This document shows, piece after piece, positions 8,005 through 15,655 of a stretch of DNA of 64,000 nucleotides. The notes beneath the pieces are model-generated. The model was given only the letters and a program-made list of their open reading frames with translations. It was not told the origin of the DNA and searched no databases. Made by a program: the position numbers and the translations under genes. The stretch comes from an uncultured Butyricicoccus sp. (GTDB lineage Bacteria; Bacillota; Clostridia; Oscillospirales; Butyricicoccaceae): NCBI GenBank assembly GCA_934532985.1, contig CAKTAV010000005.1, positions 62,001 to 126,000 on the forward strand. The letters run 5' to 3'. Position 1 is the first letter of the stretch; the number at the start of each line of letters is the position of its first letter.

Positions 8005-8352
8005 TTATTCGTCGTTGTTGGCAAGTGACAGCGCCTGCAATAGTTGAGCGATGCCGCTTTCGGCAAGCTCGGCCTGCTCGGTCGGGAGGGATTGCAGCTG
8101 ATTGATGATACCGCTGCCCTGCTGGATGCTGCCGATGCCGAGCAAGAGATAGTCGGCGGAAACGCAGAGAACCTCACAGGTGCGCTTGAGAGCGGTGAGA
8201 GAAATACCGGCGACACCGCGCTCAACATTGGAAAGGTGCTGTACACCAATATCTAAAAGTTCGGCTAACTGTTCTTGCGTGTAGCCGGATTTGCTGCGCG
8301 CAAGATAAATGCGGTTACCGATCTCTATATTTAATGCTTTCTTTTCTTGCAT
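8005..8352 (-). CDS. Xre-family helix-turn-helix regulator
   Basis: The 115-aa protein has a classic Cro/CI HTH at residues 10-65 (IGNRIYLARSKSGYTQEQLA, LLDIGVQHLSNVERG, SLTALKRTCEVLCVSADYLL) and a short Glu/Gln-rich helical tail that probably dimerises. The start ATG at 8352 is preceded by GAGGTG. The gene is divergent from a 49-aa gene. The intergenic region holds TACACCT (8358-8364, overlapping the xre SD) and its inverted copy AGGTGTA (8412-8418, at the -10 of the divergent promoter). It probably represses itself and its neighbour. The role of the pair is unknown. Confidence 0.9.
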   Translation of the reverse strand: MQEKKALNIEIGNRIYLARSKSGYTQEQLAELLDIGVQHLSNVERGVAGISLTALKRTCEVLCVSADYLLLGIGSIQQGSGIINQLQSLPTEQAELAESGIAQLLQALSLANNDE

Positions 8353-8357
8353 GTAAC

Positions 8358-8422
8358 TACACCTCTTACACTTAGTTTATACAATTCACGGATTGACAAA
8401 CAGAAATAAGTAGGTGTATTAT
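8358..8422 (+). promoter_or_regulatory. Divergent promoter/operator region of xre and the 49-aa gene
   Basis: TTGACA (8393-8398), 18-nt spacer, TATTAT (8417-8422) forms the plus-strand promoter. TACACCT at 8358-8364 and AGGTGTA at 8412-8418 are inverted 7-mers placed over the xre SD and the -10 box, as expected for an Xre operator pair. Operator function is inference. Confidence 0.55.
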
Positions 8423-8465
8423 GCTTATAAAACTAGATGTGATATGCCTATAGGAGGGTAAAAAG

Positions 8466-8615
8466 ATGAACTATCAGAAAATGTATGCGCTGTTGTGCGG
8501 CGCGGTATCGGATGCCATTGACGAGCTGAGGAATCTGCCGGATGCGGCGATGGTTGCCGGACGGCTGGAATCCGCCCTGCAACAGGCCGAGGAGCTGTAT
8601 GTTGGGGAAGAGTAA
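8466..8615 (+). CDS. Small soluble protein of 49 aa, function unknown
   Basis: A strong SD (AGGAGGG at 8452-8458) precedes ATG 8466. The product, MNYQKMYALLCGAVSDAIDE followed by LRNLPDAAMVAGRLESALQQ and AEELYVGEE, is predicted to be all-helical and acidic, with no signal or membrane segment. Similar short helical proteins next to Xre regulators occur in gut Clostridia, but none has a known function. It has its own promoter and terminator and is divergent from xre, so the two are likely coregulated. Confidence 0.75.
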   Translation: MNYQKMYALLCGAVSDAIDELRNLPDAAMVAGRLESALQQAEELYVGEE

Positions 8616-8634
8616 ATAGGGGAAATGAGTACAA

Positions 8635-8668
8635 AAAACCGCCGATTCGTTGCGAATCGGCGGTTTTA
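8635..8668 (+). terminator. Intrinsic terminator of the 49-aa gene
   Basis: AAAACCGCCGATTCG, TTG loop, CGAATCGGCGGTTTT: a 15-bp perfect stem ending in T residues. Confidence 0.85.
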
Positions 8669-8703
8669 ACATGGCGTATCATTTGATTGCAAAGATCTGG
8701 ATA

Positions 8704-8732
8704 TTGACTTGTAGTAGGTGGTATGATATGCT
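8704..8732 (+). promoter_or_regulatory. Promoter of the small toxin mRNA
   Basis: TTGACT (8704-8709), 17-nt spacer, TATGCT (8727-8732). The leader of about 100 nt contains a 9-bp hairpin TGGAGGGCA/TGCCCTCCA at 8788-8810 followed by a T-rich tract, just before the toxin SD, which could limit translation or act as an attenuator. Confidence 0.55.
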
Positions 8733-8787
8733 ATTGCCATAGGCATACCAATATACGGTAGGCGGTTTTTGTCCTCTGCATTTTTGA

Positions 8788-8818
8788 TGGAGGGCACTTC
8801 TTGCCCTCCAATCTTTTT
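8788..8818 (+). terminator. Leader hairpin with T-tract before the toxin gene
   Basis: Perfect 9-bp stem (TGGAGGGCA at 8788-8796, TGCCCTCCA at 8802-8810) with a 5-nt loop, followed by ATCTTTTTT. It resembles an attenuator, located 12 nt upstream of the SD region of the 28-aa toxin. Confidence 0.5.
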
Positions 8819-8837
8819 TGGAGAGGAGGGCTGCCCT

Positions 8838-8924
8838 ATGGTTACATATGAAGCATTGTTTGCGTACACGATGGTACTAATAGGACTTGTTTCTCTGGTT
8901 TACCAGATAACAAAAAAGAAGTAA
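8838..8924 (+). CDS. Putative type I toxin, holin-like 28-aa membrane peptide
   Basis: The ATG at 8838 follows GAGGAGGG with suitable spacing. The peptide has an N-terminal MVTYEALFAYTM, a hydrophobic core VLIGLVSLVYQI and a lysine-rich TKKK end. That is the layout of the putative holin-like / TxpA-BsrG-type toxins of Firmicutes type I toxin-antitoxin systems, which often begin M-x-T-Y-E-A-L. It would insert in the membrane and depolarise it when overproduced. A convergent antisense RNA with a consensus promoter overlaps its 3' end. The stop codon lies inside the shared terminator hairpin. Confidence 0.75.
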   Translation: MVTYEALFAYTMVLIGLVSLVYQITKKK

Positions 8925-9008
8925 CCGCCCAGTCCTCGCAAAACTTGGCGGTTATTTCTTAACCACTTGATAGAGGGCAAACCACTTACTGGTATGCCTT
9001 CTTTTTGT
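8912..9008 (-). ncRNA. Candidate antisense antitoxin RNA of the type I TA locus
   Basis: On the minus strand a near-perfect promoter, TTGACT (plus 9043-9038), 17-nt spacer, TATAAT (plus 9020-9015), would start an RNA near 9008. It runs convergently into the toxin gene and stops at the hairpin at 8922-8954, followed by CTTCTTTTTT. The ~97-nt RNA contains no plausible ORF. It is complementary to the last codons and 3' UTR of the toxin mRNA, as in BsrG/SR4 and TxpA/RatA. The antitoxin role is inference from architecture. Confidence 0.65.
8922..8954. terminator. Shared bidirectional terminator of toxin mRNA and antisense RNA
   Basis: TAACCGCC at 8922-8929 pairs with GGCGGTTA at 8947-8954. TTTCTT follows on plus, CTTCTTTTTT on minus. 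The toxin stop codon TAA is the first base triplet of the stem. Confidence 0.75.
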
Positions 9009-9014
9009 ATCTCC

Positions 9015-9043
9015 ATTATATCATTCGTTTGAGAGAGAGTCAA
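9015..9043 (-). promoter_or_regulatory. Promoter of the antisense RNA
   Basis: Minus-strand TTGACT-N17-TATAAT, only one base off consensus. It is clearly stronger than the toxin promoter, as expected for a type I antitoxin RNA in excess over its target. Confidence 0.8.
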
Positions 9044-9098
9044 TCTATTCCTTTGATAATAGAAAATCGCTGTAGACGATGTGACGCCCACAGCGATA

Positions 9099-9174
<76 letters not shown>

Positions 9175-9250
9175 CAATTATTATTATAATAACATATGAA
9201 GCGGCAAATTGCAAGTGTTTGTTGCATCGAAAGATCGTGATAAGAGAAAC

Positions 9251-9284
9251 GAGCCTCGTCCGGCAGAGATGTCAGACGAGGCTC
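9251..9284 (-). terminator. Terminator of the oad operon
   Basis: GAGCCTCGTC and GACGAGGCTC form a 10-bp perfect stem just past the oadB stop codon. The following minus-strand tract GTTTCTCTT is only modestly T-rich. Confidence 0.65.
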
Positions 9285-9304
9285 ATACAGTGTTTATTCG
9301 GTTA

Positions 9305-10456
9305 TCACATCAGCATAGGAACTAAGGTCAGGAAGAAGCCGGCGGCGACAGCCGAGCCGATTACACCGGCGACGTTCGGACCCATAGCGTGCATGAGCAA
9401 GAAGTTCGACGGATTTTCCTTCTGACCAACCTGCTGTGCGACGCGGGCTGCCATCGGAACGGCAGAGACACCGGCGGCGCCAATCAGCGGATTGACCTTG
9501 CCCTTGGTGGCCCAGCACATGATATCGCCAAAGATAACGCCGCCAAAGGTGGACAGTGCGAAGGCAACCAAACCCATTGCGATAATCATAATGGTATTCC
9601 AGGTCAGGAAGGTTTCCGCAGAAGCGGTTGCACCGACCGAAGTACCCAGTAAAATAGACAGGGTGTTGACCATAGCATTCTGTGCGGTGTCCGACAGACG
9701 ATCTGTCACGCCGGATTCCTTGAACAGGTTACCCAACATCAGCATACCGATCAGCGGTGCGGTATCCGGCAGAAGCAGGATGACAACCGTTGCAACGGCA
9801 ATCGGGAAGATAATCTTCTCGGTTTTGGATACTTCACGCAGCTGCGTCATTTTAATCGCGCGCGCCTTCTTACTGGTAAATGCCTTCATAATCGGCGGCT
9901 GAATCATCGGAATCAGCGCCATGTACGAATAGGCAGCGATTGCGATAGCCGACAGATATTCCGGCGCCAGACGAGAAGCAACCATGATGGAGGTCGGGCC
10001 GTCGGCACCGCCGATGATGCCGATTGCGGCGGCAACTGCAACAGGGAAGCCGCAGATCAGCAGTGAGCCGAGGAAAGCGGTGAAAATACCAAACTGTGCG
10101 GCGGCGCCCAGCAGCAGAGAAGACGGGCGGGCAATCAGTGGGCCAAAGTCCGTCATCGCACCGACGCCGAGGAAAATCAGCGGGGGATAGATGTCAAATT
10201 CAACGCCCTTATAGAAATAATACAGCAGACCGCCTTCATCCATGATGCCGGAATTCGGCAGATTGGCAAGCAGCATGCCAAAGGCAATCGGAACCAGCAG
10301 AAGCGGCTCAAATTTCTTGGCGATGCCCAAATACAGCAGGACAAAGGCAATGAGAATCATGACAGCGGACTTCCAACCGTCAATACCGGTGGTAAACAGC
10401 GTCGCATAGCCGGATTCGCCTAAAATCTTGCTGATAACTTCAGTAAAAGAAAACAT
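9305..10456 (-). CDS. oadB: Oxaloacetate decarboxylase, sodium-pump beta subunit
   Basis: This 383-aa membrane subunit carries out the decarboxylation of carboxybiotin coupled to Na+ export. I start it at ATG 10456, behind GGGAGG. An upstream extension of the frame lies within the biotin-carrier gene. Around nine to eleven membrane helices are visible. Conserved family segments include LIFLGVGAMTDFGPLIARPSSLLLGAAAQFG, broken here for reading, with the D and N/S ion-pathway residues, and GGADGPTSIM. The C-terminal NFLLMHAMGPNVAGVIGSAVAAG block is also typical. It is the last gene of the oadA-oadG-carrier-oadB operon. Related glutaconyl- or methylmalonyl-CoA pumps share this subunit; the alpha subunit here decides for oxaloacetate. 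Confidence 0.93.
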   Translation of the reverse strand: MFSFTEVISKILGESGYATLFTTGIDGWKSAVMILIAFVLLYLGIAKKFEPLLLVPIAFGMLLANLPNSGIMDEGGLLYYFYKGVEFDIYPPLIFLGVGAMTDFGPLIARPSSLLLGAAAQFGIFTAFLGSLLICGFPVAVAAAIGIIGGADGPTSIMVASRLAPEYLSAIAIAAYSYMALIPMIQPPIMKAFTSKKARAIKMTQLREVSKTEKIIFPIAVATVVILLLPDTAPLIGMLMLGNLFKESGVTDRLSDTAQNAMVNTLSILLGTSVGATASAETFLTWNTIMIIAMGLVAFALSTFGGVIFGDIMCWATKGKVNPLIGAAGVSAVPMAARVAQQVGQKENPSNFLLMHAMGPNVAGVIGSAVAAGFFLTLVPMLM

Positions 10457-10472
10457 GTGTATATCCTCCCGC

Positions 10473-10862
10473 TTACTGAACGGTAGCCAGGACAGTGCCG
10501 GTATCAACCGAATCACCCTGCGTGGTGCAGACGGAAGTGACCGTACCATCCTTGCCGGCGAAGATTTCATTTTCCATCTTCATTGCCTCAAGGATAAACA
10601 GAACGTCGCCGCTCTTGACAGCCTGACCGACCTGGCAGCGCACATCTAGAATTTTGCCCGGCATCGGCGCACTGACCGGATCGCCGGCGCCAGCCGGAGC
10701 GGCAGCAGCGGGAGCCACCGCCTGCGGTGCCGGAGCTGCAGCAGCCGGTACAGCAATAACCTGCGGGGCCGGAGCGGCACCGATATAGGCGGCAGAGGCC
10801 TTTCCGCGCTCTACCTCAACTTCATATTGTTTGTCGTTAATCGTTACGATATATTTGCTCAT
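10473..10862 (-). CDS. Biotin carboxyl carrier protein of the sodium-pump decarboxylase
   Basis: The 129-aa protein carries the biotin on the Lys of EAMKMEN in a C-terminal biotinyl domain (residues ~60-129, with the PMPGKI and the GDxVxxGxVL turns). A flexible Ala/Pro-rich hinge at residues ~28-60 joins it to a short beta-strand N-terminus (KYIVTINDKQYEVEVE). The carrier swings between the carboxyltransferase (oadA product) and the membrane decarboxylase (oadB product). In enterobacterial OAD this domain is fused to the alpha subunit; here it is a separate gene 16 nt upstream of oadB. Confidence 0.93.
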   Translation of the reverse strand: MSKYIVTINDKQYEVEVERGKASAAYIGAAPAPQVIAVPAAAAPAPQAVAPAAAAPAGAGDPVSAPMPGKILDVRCQVGQAVKSGDVLFILEAMKMENEIFAGKDGTVTSVCTTQGDSVDTGTVLATVQ

Positions 10863-10880
10863 TCGTCATTCGTCCCTTCT

Positions 10881-11207
10881 TTACAGAGCCGCAATGCGTC
10901 GGAATTGCAGTTCATCCAGCGGAATATCGGTTTCCTCGCTGATGATTGCCATAATGCATGCGGCGGTTTCCTCATCACAGTCAATCAGCTGAAGCTTGCC
11001 ATCCCACGGTGTGGAGGAAGTCAGTGCTTCCGCAGCCGGAGCAGCCGCCGGAGCTTCCGCAACCGGAGCTGTCCGGTGTTCCAGCTTTTGTACGACGGCA
11101 GAGACAATTTTAATGACCACAATCAGGAACAGAAGCATGGCGAAGACGGTACAGAAACCAACCAAAGCGATGAGCAGCGCTTCGCCAACACCTAATGTCG
11201 GACTCAT
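10881..11207 (-). CDS. oadG: Oxaloacetate decarboxylase gamma subunit
   Basis: This 108-aa subunit has a single N-terminal membrane helix (ALLIALVGFCTVFAMLLFLIVVIKIV), an Ala/Pro-rich linker and a C-terminal helical segment. That is the OadG arrangement, which assembles alpha and beta and binds the Zn of the carboxyltransferase. The C-terminal half (EETAACIMAIISEETDIPLDELQFRRIAAL, shown only in part of its length here) resembles clostridial OadG rather than the His-rich enterobacterial tail. It lies 12 nt after oadA and 18 nt before the biotin carrier, so it is translated within the same operon. Confidence 0.85.
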   Translation of the reverse strand: MSPTLGVGEALLIALVGFCTVFAMLLFLIVVIKIVSAVVQKLEHRTAPVAEAPAAAPAAEALTSSTPWDGKLQLIDCDEETAACIMAIISEETDIPLDELQFRRIAAL

Positions 11208-11219
11208 AGCAATGCCTCC

Positions 11220-12620
11220 TTATTCCTCAACCTTTTTCAGCGAATAGGTTACCTTGATGCCCTTATGCTCCTCGCGATAGCGGAAGAATGCTTCCGCCTG
11301 CTGCGGGAAGGCAACATAGGACAATACATCCTCGTCGCAGACATCCTCCGGCTTGCAGCCGATGATCTCTGCGGCCTTTGCGCGTGCTTCCGGCAGCTCA
11401 TCCGGAACATGGATGCGCTCGGTCAGCGGCTTTTCGTCACCGAGTGCCTTCTTGACGAGGTCCTGATTGACCTCACCCGGAGCACGGCCGTACTCACCGT
11501 GCAGGTAGGCAAGGATTTCCTTCGGAAAGTTCTTGTAGCGCTCACCGGTGATGACGTTGATGGTAGCCTGCGAGCCGACCATCTGGCTCATCGGGGTGAC
11601 CAGCGGCGGATAGCCCAGATCCTTGCGGACGTTCGGGATTTCAGCCAGAACCTCGTCGAACTTATCCAGCGAGTGCATATCCGTCAGGTTGGCAATCAGG
11701 TTGGACAGCATACCGCCCGGAACCTGATAGATCAGACCATCGGCATTGGTCGCCATGACATATGGATTGATCTGTCCGTTGTCGAGGAACTTCTTTTTGA
11801 CCGGAGTAAAGTGATTTTTAATCGCCGTCAGTTTATCCTCCTTCAGGCCGGACTCATAGCCGAACTGCTTGAGAGCATAGTTCATGGACTCGGTGCACGG
11901 CTGAGAGGTACCGCTGGCAAACGGCGAAATGGCACAGTCAATGACGTCTGCACCGGCTTCTACCGCCTTAAGCAGCGTCATGGAACCCAGACCGGTTGTG
12001 TCATGGGTATGCACAACAACGCGCAGGCTGCAATTTTCCTTCAGCGCCTTGACCAGATCATAGGCTTCCTTCGGGGAGAGCAGCGCCGCCATGTCCTTGA
12101 TGCAGAGGGACTGACAGCCCATGCGCTCCAGCTCCTTGGCCTGCTCGACATACTTTTCCAGCGTGTGTACCGGGCTCTTGGTGTAGCACATAACGCCCTG
12201 CGCTTCTGCGCCCGCCTTGAGGCATTCGTCAACGGCAACCTCAATGTTGCGCAGATCGTTCAGAGCGTCGAAAATACGAATGATGTCGATTCCGTTTTCT
12301 ACCGACTTGCGGACAAATCCGCGGACGGCTTCATCGGAATAATGGCGATAACCCAGAATATTCTGTCCGCGCAGCAGCATTTGCAGCTTGGTGTTCGGCA
12401 TGTGCTTGCGAATGGTGCGCAGACGTTCCCACGGGTCCTCGTTCAAATAACGGAGACAGGAATCAAAGGTTGCGCCGCCCCAGCACTCGACAGAATAATA
12501 TCCCGCCTGATCCATGGTGTCGAGGATATCAACGAAATCCTCAATCGGGATACGGGTTGCACACAGAGACTGGTTCGCGTCACGCAGAACGGTCTCTGTG
12601 ATGTGAATTGTTTTTGGCAC
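11220..12620 (-). CDS. oadA: Oxaloacetate decarboxylase alpha subunit (carboxyltransferase)
   Basis: The 466-aa protein is the DRE-TIM carboxyltransferase of the PYC/OAD type: ETVLRDANQSL at the N-terminus carries the metal-binding Asp and substrate Arg, VECWGGATFD follows, and VVHTHDTTGLG holds the two metal-ligand histidines. The biotin-bound carboxyl is taken from oxaloacetate, giving pyruvate. Domain order is complete but there is no C-terminal biotinyl domain, which is encoded separately downstream. With oadG, the carrier and oadB it forms a Na+-translocating complex. Alternative use as the B subunit of a pyruvate carboxylase is unlikely beside oadB/oadG. Confidence 0.93.
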   Translation of the reverse strand: MPKTIHITETVLRDANQSLCATRIPIEDFVDILDTMDQAGYYSVECWGGATFDSCLRYLNEDPWERLRTIRKHMPNTKLQMLLRGQNILGYRHYSDEAVRGFVRKSVENGIDIIRIFDALNDLRNIEVAVDECLKAGAEAQGVMCYTKSPVHTLEKYVEQAKELERMGCQSLCIKDMAALLSPKEAYDLVKALKENCSLRVVVHTHDTTGLGSMTLLKAVEAGADVIDCAISPFASGTSQPCTESMNYALKQFGYESGLKEDKLTAIKNHFTPVKKKFLDNGQINPYVMATNADGLIYQVPGGMLSNLIANLTDMHSLDKFDEVLAEIPNVRKDLGYPPLVTPMSQMVGSQATINVITGERYKNFPKEILAYLHGEYGRAPGEVNQDLVKKALGDEKPLTERIHVPDELPEARAKAAEIIGCKPEDVCDEDVLSYVAFPQQAEAFFRYREEHKGIKVTYSLKKVEE

Positions 12621-12722
12621 AGTGTTTCACTCCTTCGCTTGATTGCGTCCGCAGAGCGGCAGGCCGATCTCTGCGAGAACACAGTCGAAAAATAAATACT
12701 CAACTTTATTCCGTACCCTGTT

Positions 12723-12752
12723 ATTATACAACAGAAGAAAGGCACAATGCAA
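12723..12752 (-). promoter_or_regulatory. Promoter of the oad operon
   Basis: On the minus strand TTGCAT (plus 12752-12747), 18-nt spacer, TATAAT (plus 12728-12723) precedes oadA by about 100 nt. The intergenic stretch 12621-13090 otherwise holds no gene. It contains this promoter, a repeat element (12884-13022) and the trp terminator. Confidence 0.6.
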
Positions 12753-12883
12753 CGGGGAAACGGAAAGAAGTTTATGGGAGGAAAATTCAAAAAAATTTGA
12801 GAAAATCTCTGTTACAATGTTTTGATAGCGGGAATAAAATGCAAAATCACAAGGATTTTCAAATTTGCCGATTCTCCGGTGAC

Positions 12884-13022
12884 TGTCGCGACATAACCCA
12901 GCGAAGCGGGAGGTGGCGCGAGATACGGTAAGATTTCCCTTGAAAATATCTAGTGAACAAGACTGCGTCCAAAATCGCCCCTGTGCAAGGGGAGATGGCG
13001 CAGCTTGCTGCGTCAGAGGGGT
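12884..13022. repeat. Dispersed intergenic repeat, copy 1
   Basis: This stretch contains AACCCAGCGAAGCGG-like, GCGCGAGATACGGTAAGATT and CGCCCCTGTGCAAGGG (12976-12991) segments. All three recur in the 34.5-34.65 kb gap, two of them in inverted orientation. It also has GGCGCAGCTTGCTGCGTC, a palindrome. It is non-coding and sits between two minus-strand operons. Confidence 0.6.
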
Positions 13023-13032
13023 TGTCCGCTAC

Positions 13033-13066
13033 AAAAGGGTCTGCTGCAAACCGCAGCAGACCCCAA
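13033..13066 (-). terminator. Terminator of the trp operon (GGTCTGCTGC family)
   Basis: GGGTCTGCTGC, a short loop and GCAGCAGACCC form the stem. On the minus strand TTTTG follows. The same stem sequence is used in terminators at about 34.7, 39.05 and 61.6 kb. Confidence 0.8.
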
Positions 13067-13090
13067 ACGTCATGTGATTAAAAAACAATA

Positions 13091-13879
13091 TTATCCCTGC
13101 GCGGCGCGGCAGCCGTCCTTCATGGAGCGCACATACTCGGCGACCGGCTCAACACAGTCCCTGCCGTATTTGGCGACGAGCTTGACGATGGCAGAGCCAA
13201 CGATCGCACCGTCAGACACGCGGCTCATCTGCTCGGCCTGCTCTGGCGTGGAAATGCCAAAGCCAACGGCACACGGGATGTCGCGAACCTCCTTGACCAG
13301 ACGCACCATCGCGCCAATATCTGTTGTGATCTGGGTACGAACACCGGTGACGCCGAGGGAGGAGACGCAGTAGACAAAGCCGTTGGCCTCCTTGGCGATC
13401 ATGCGGATGCGGTCGTGCGAGGTCGGGGCGATCATGCTGATGAGCTCGACACCATATTTCTTGCACAGCGGGTCAAATTCATTCTTTTCCTCGAACGGAA
13501 CGTCCGGCAGGATAATACCCTGAATGCCAACCTCAGCGGCGGTTTTCAGGAACTTTTCCGCGCCATAGGAATACACCACGTTGGCGTAGGTCATGAATAC
13601 CATTGGAATTGTGACGATTTTTCGCACGCGGCGCACCAGATCAAACACCTTGTCGGTGGTGCATCCGGCGTTCAATGCGCGCAGGTTGCCGTCCTGAATG
13701 ACCGGTCCCTCCGCAGTCGGATCAGAGAAAGGAATGCCCAGCTCGATGAGATCGGCGCCCGCCTCGGCGATGGCGGGAATCAGACGCTCGGTGGTCTCCA
13801 AATCCGGATCGCCGCAGGTGAGGAACGGAATAAATGCCTTTTCATCACGGAATGCGTCAGCAATTGTAATCTTACTCAT
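13091..13879 (-). CDS. trpA: Tryptophan synthase alpha subunit
   Basis: The 262-aa TIM-barrel subunit cleaves indole-3-glycerol phosphate to indole. The start ATG at 13879 follows GGGAGG and overlaps the end of trpB by a few bases. Key segments are FIPFLTCGDPDLE, which carries the catalytic Glu region, ELGIPFSDPTAEGPVIQ with the second catalytic Asp, and the phosphate-binding GFGIS and GSAIV turns at the C-terminus. Length is normal. It is the last gene of trpEGDCFBA. Confidence 0.97.
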   Translation of the reverse strand: MSKITIADAFRDEKAFIPFLTCGDPDLETTERLIPAIAEAGADLIELGIPFSDPTAEGPVIQDGNLRALNAGCTTDKVFDLVRRVRKIVTIPMVFMTYANVVYSYGAEKFLKTAAEVGIQGIILPDVPFEEKNEFDPLCKKYGVELISMIAPTSHDRIRMIAKEANGFVYCVSSLGVTGVRTQITTDIGAMVRLVKEVRDIPCAVGFGISTPEQAEQMSRVSDGAIVGSAIVKLVAKYGRDCVEPVAEYVRSMKDGCRAAQG

Positions 13880-15056
13880 GAATATCCTCCCCTCGATAGC
13901 GTGCCATGGCGGCAACGTCCTTGTCGCCGCGTCCGGACAGGTTGATGACCATAATCTGATCCTTGCCCATAGTCGGTGCGAGCTTGATGGCGTACGCAAC
14001 AGCGTGGGCGGACTCGATGGCCGGAATAATTCCCTCCGTGCGAGAGAGGTACTCAAATGCGTCAACCGCCTCGTCATCTGTGATGGCGACATACTCCGCA
14101 CGCTTGCTGTCAAACAGCATCGCATGCTCCGGTCCGATACCCGGATAATCCAGACCGGCGGAAATCGAGTAAACCGGTGCGATCTGGCCGTATTTATCCT
14201 GACAGAAATACGACTTCATGCCGTGGAAAATGCCAAGGCGACCGGTGGAAAGTGTTGCGGCGGTCTCGAAGGTGTCAATACCGCGTCCCGCTGCCTCACA
14301 GCCGATCAGGCGAACGGATGGATCATCAATGAAGTTGTAGAAGGCGCCGATGGCGTTGGAGCCGCCGCCGACACAGGCGAGAACGGCGTCCGGCAGACGG
14401 CCTTCGCGCTCCAGCATCTCTTTCTTGATTTCCTTGGAGATAATCGCCTGAAAATCGCGGACAATCGTCGGGAACGGGTGCGGGCCCATGACCGAACCAA
14501 GGACATAATGCGTGTCGTCAATGCGGGAAACCCACTCGCGGAAGGTCTCGGAAACGGCGTCCTTCAGCGTTGCCGTACCGGCGTCCACTGGATGAACCTT
14601 TGCGCCGAGCAGACGCATGCGATAGACGTTGAGCGCCTGACGCTCGCAATCCAGACGACCCATATAGACCTCACACTCCAGACCGAGCAGAGCGGCGGCG
14701 GTGGCGGTGGCGACGCCGTGCTGACCGGCGCCGGTCTCTGCGATAACGCGGGTCTTGCCCATCTTCTTGGCGAGCAGGCACTGACCGAGGGCGTTGTTGA
14801 TTTTATGCGAACCGGTGTGGTTCAGATCCTCACGCTTGAGATAAATCTTTGCGCCGCCGAGATCCTTGGTCATCTTTTCGGCGTAGTACAGCAGAGACGG
14901 GCGACCGACGTAATTTTTTAGAAGGTCATTCAGCTCCGCATTGAAAGCAGGATCGTTTTTATAGGTGTTATAGGCTTGTTCCAGCTCCAGGACGGCGTTC
15001 ATCAGCGTTTCCGGGATGTACTGACCTCCATGGATGCCAAATCTTCCGTTCGACAT
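13872..15056 (-). CDS. trpB: Tryptophan synthase beta subunit
   Basis: The 394-aa PLP enzyme joins indole to serine. The PLP lysine lies in LNHTGSHKINNALGQ, the phosphate-binding loop is CVGGGSNAIG, and the substrate loop is ETGAGQHG. This is the TrpB1 type that works with TrpA. The ATG at 15056 uses the final A of the trpF stop codon (TGATG overlap), so translation is coupled. All catalytic residues are present. Confidence 0.97.
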   Translation of the reverse strand: MSNGRFGIHGGQYIPETLMNAVLELEQAYNTYKNDPAFNAELNDLLKNYVGRPSLLYYAEKMTKDLGGAKIYLKREDLNHTGSHKINNALGQCLLAKKMGKTRVIAETGAGQHGVATATAAALLGLECEVYMGRLDCERQALNVYRMRLLGAKVHPVDAGTATLKDAVSETFREWVSRIDDTHYVLGSVMGPHPFPTIVRDFQAIISKEIKKEMLEREGRLPDAVLACVGGGSNAIGAFYNFIDDPSVRLIGCEAAGRGIDTFETAATLSTGRLGIFHGMKSYFCQDKYGQIAPVYSISAGLDYPGIGPEHAMLFDSKRAEYVAITDDEAVDAFEYLSRTEGIIPAIESAHAVAYAIKLAPTMGKDQIMVINLSGRGDKDVAAMARYRGEDIHE

Positions 15057-15655
15057 CAGGGTAATCTCCTTGCTATTTCGATAAGAGTCCGGATTTTTCC
15101 GGGGTCTTTTTGTTTGTTGGTCTCCGCACCGCTGGAAATATCCACGGCATACGGCTGAATTGCGGCGGTGTCCTTGAGGTTCTGGATCGACAGTCCACCG
15201 GCGAGAATAAACGGGCGTCCGATATCGCGAATCAGCGTCCAGTCAAACGCCTCGCCCGTGCCCATGCCGTTGTCGAGCACGATAAGATCGGCGGGGCTTT
15301 GCTTGGCGCATTCCAAATCCGCTTGCGTGCGGATGCGAAACGCCTTCCAGACCGGCTTTTCCGTCTCCTTTTGCAGAGCGCGAATGTAGTCCTCGCTCTC
15401 GTCGCCGTGCAGCTGAACGATGTCCACAATGCCGTCCTCCAGCAGTCCGATGTTGAACTCTAGCGACTGATTGACGGTCACACCGACGACGGAGATCGAC
15501 GGCAGAAGCTGCTCGGTCAGCTCATAGACGCGCTCCGGAGAGACACTGCGGTGACTCCGACTGTAGTTGATGACAAAGCCGACATAATCCGGTTCGTACT
15601 CGTTGACCGCGCGGATGTCCTGTGGACGGCGCAGACCGCAAATTTTAATTTTCAT
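15056..15655 (-). CDS. trpF: Phosphoribosylanthranilate isomerase
   Basis: The 199-aa monomeric TIM barrel catalyses the Amadori rearrangement of N-(5'-phosphoribosyl)anthranilate. KICGLRRPQDI carries the catalytic Cys. VQLHGDE, LDNGMGTGEAFDW and ILAGGLSIQN follow in canonical order, with SSGAE near the end as the phosphate site. It is a separate gene here, not fused to trpC as in E. coli. Its start overlaps the trpC stop by 4 nt. Confidence 0.96.
   Translation of the reverse strand: MKIKICGLRRPQDIRAVNEYEPDYVGFVINYSRSHRSVSPERVYELTEQLLPSISVVGVTVNQSLEFNIGLLEDGIVDIVQLHGDESEDYIRALQKETEKPVWKAFRIRTQADLECAKQSPADLIVLDNGMGTGEAFDWTLIRDIGRPFILAGGLSIQNLKDTAAIQPYAVDISSGAETNKQKDPGKIRTLIEIARRLP

Noticed and set aside
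12608..12931. Short plus-strand frame in the oad-trp gap
   Set aside because: It covers the oad promoter and the dispersed repeat and has no SD.
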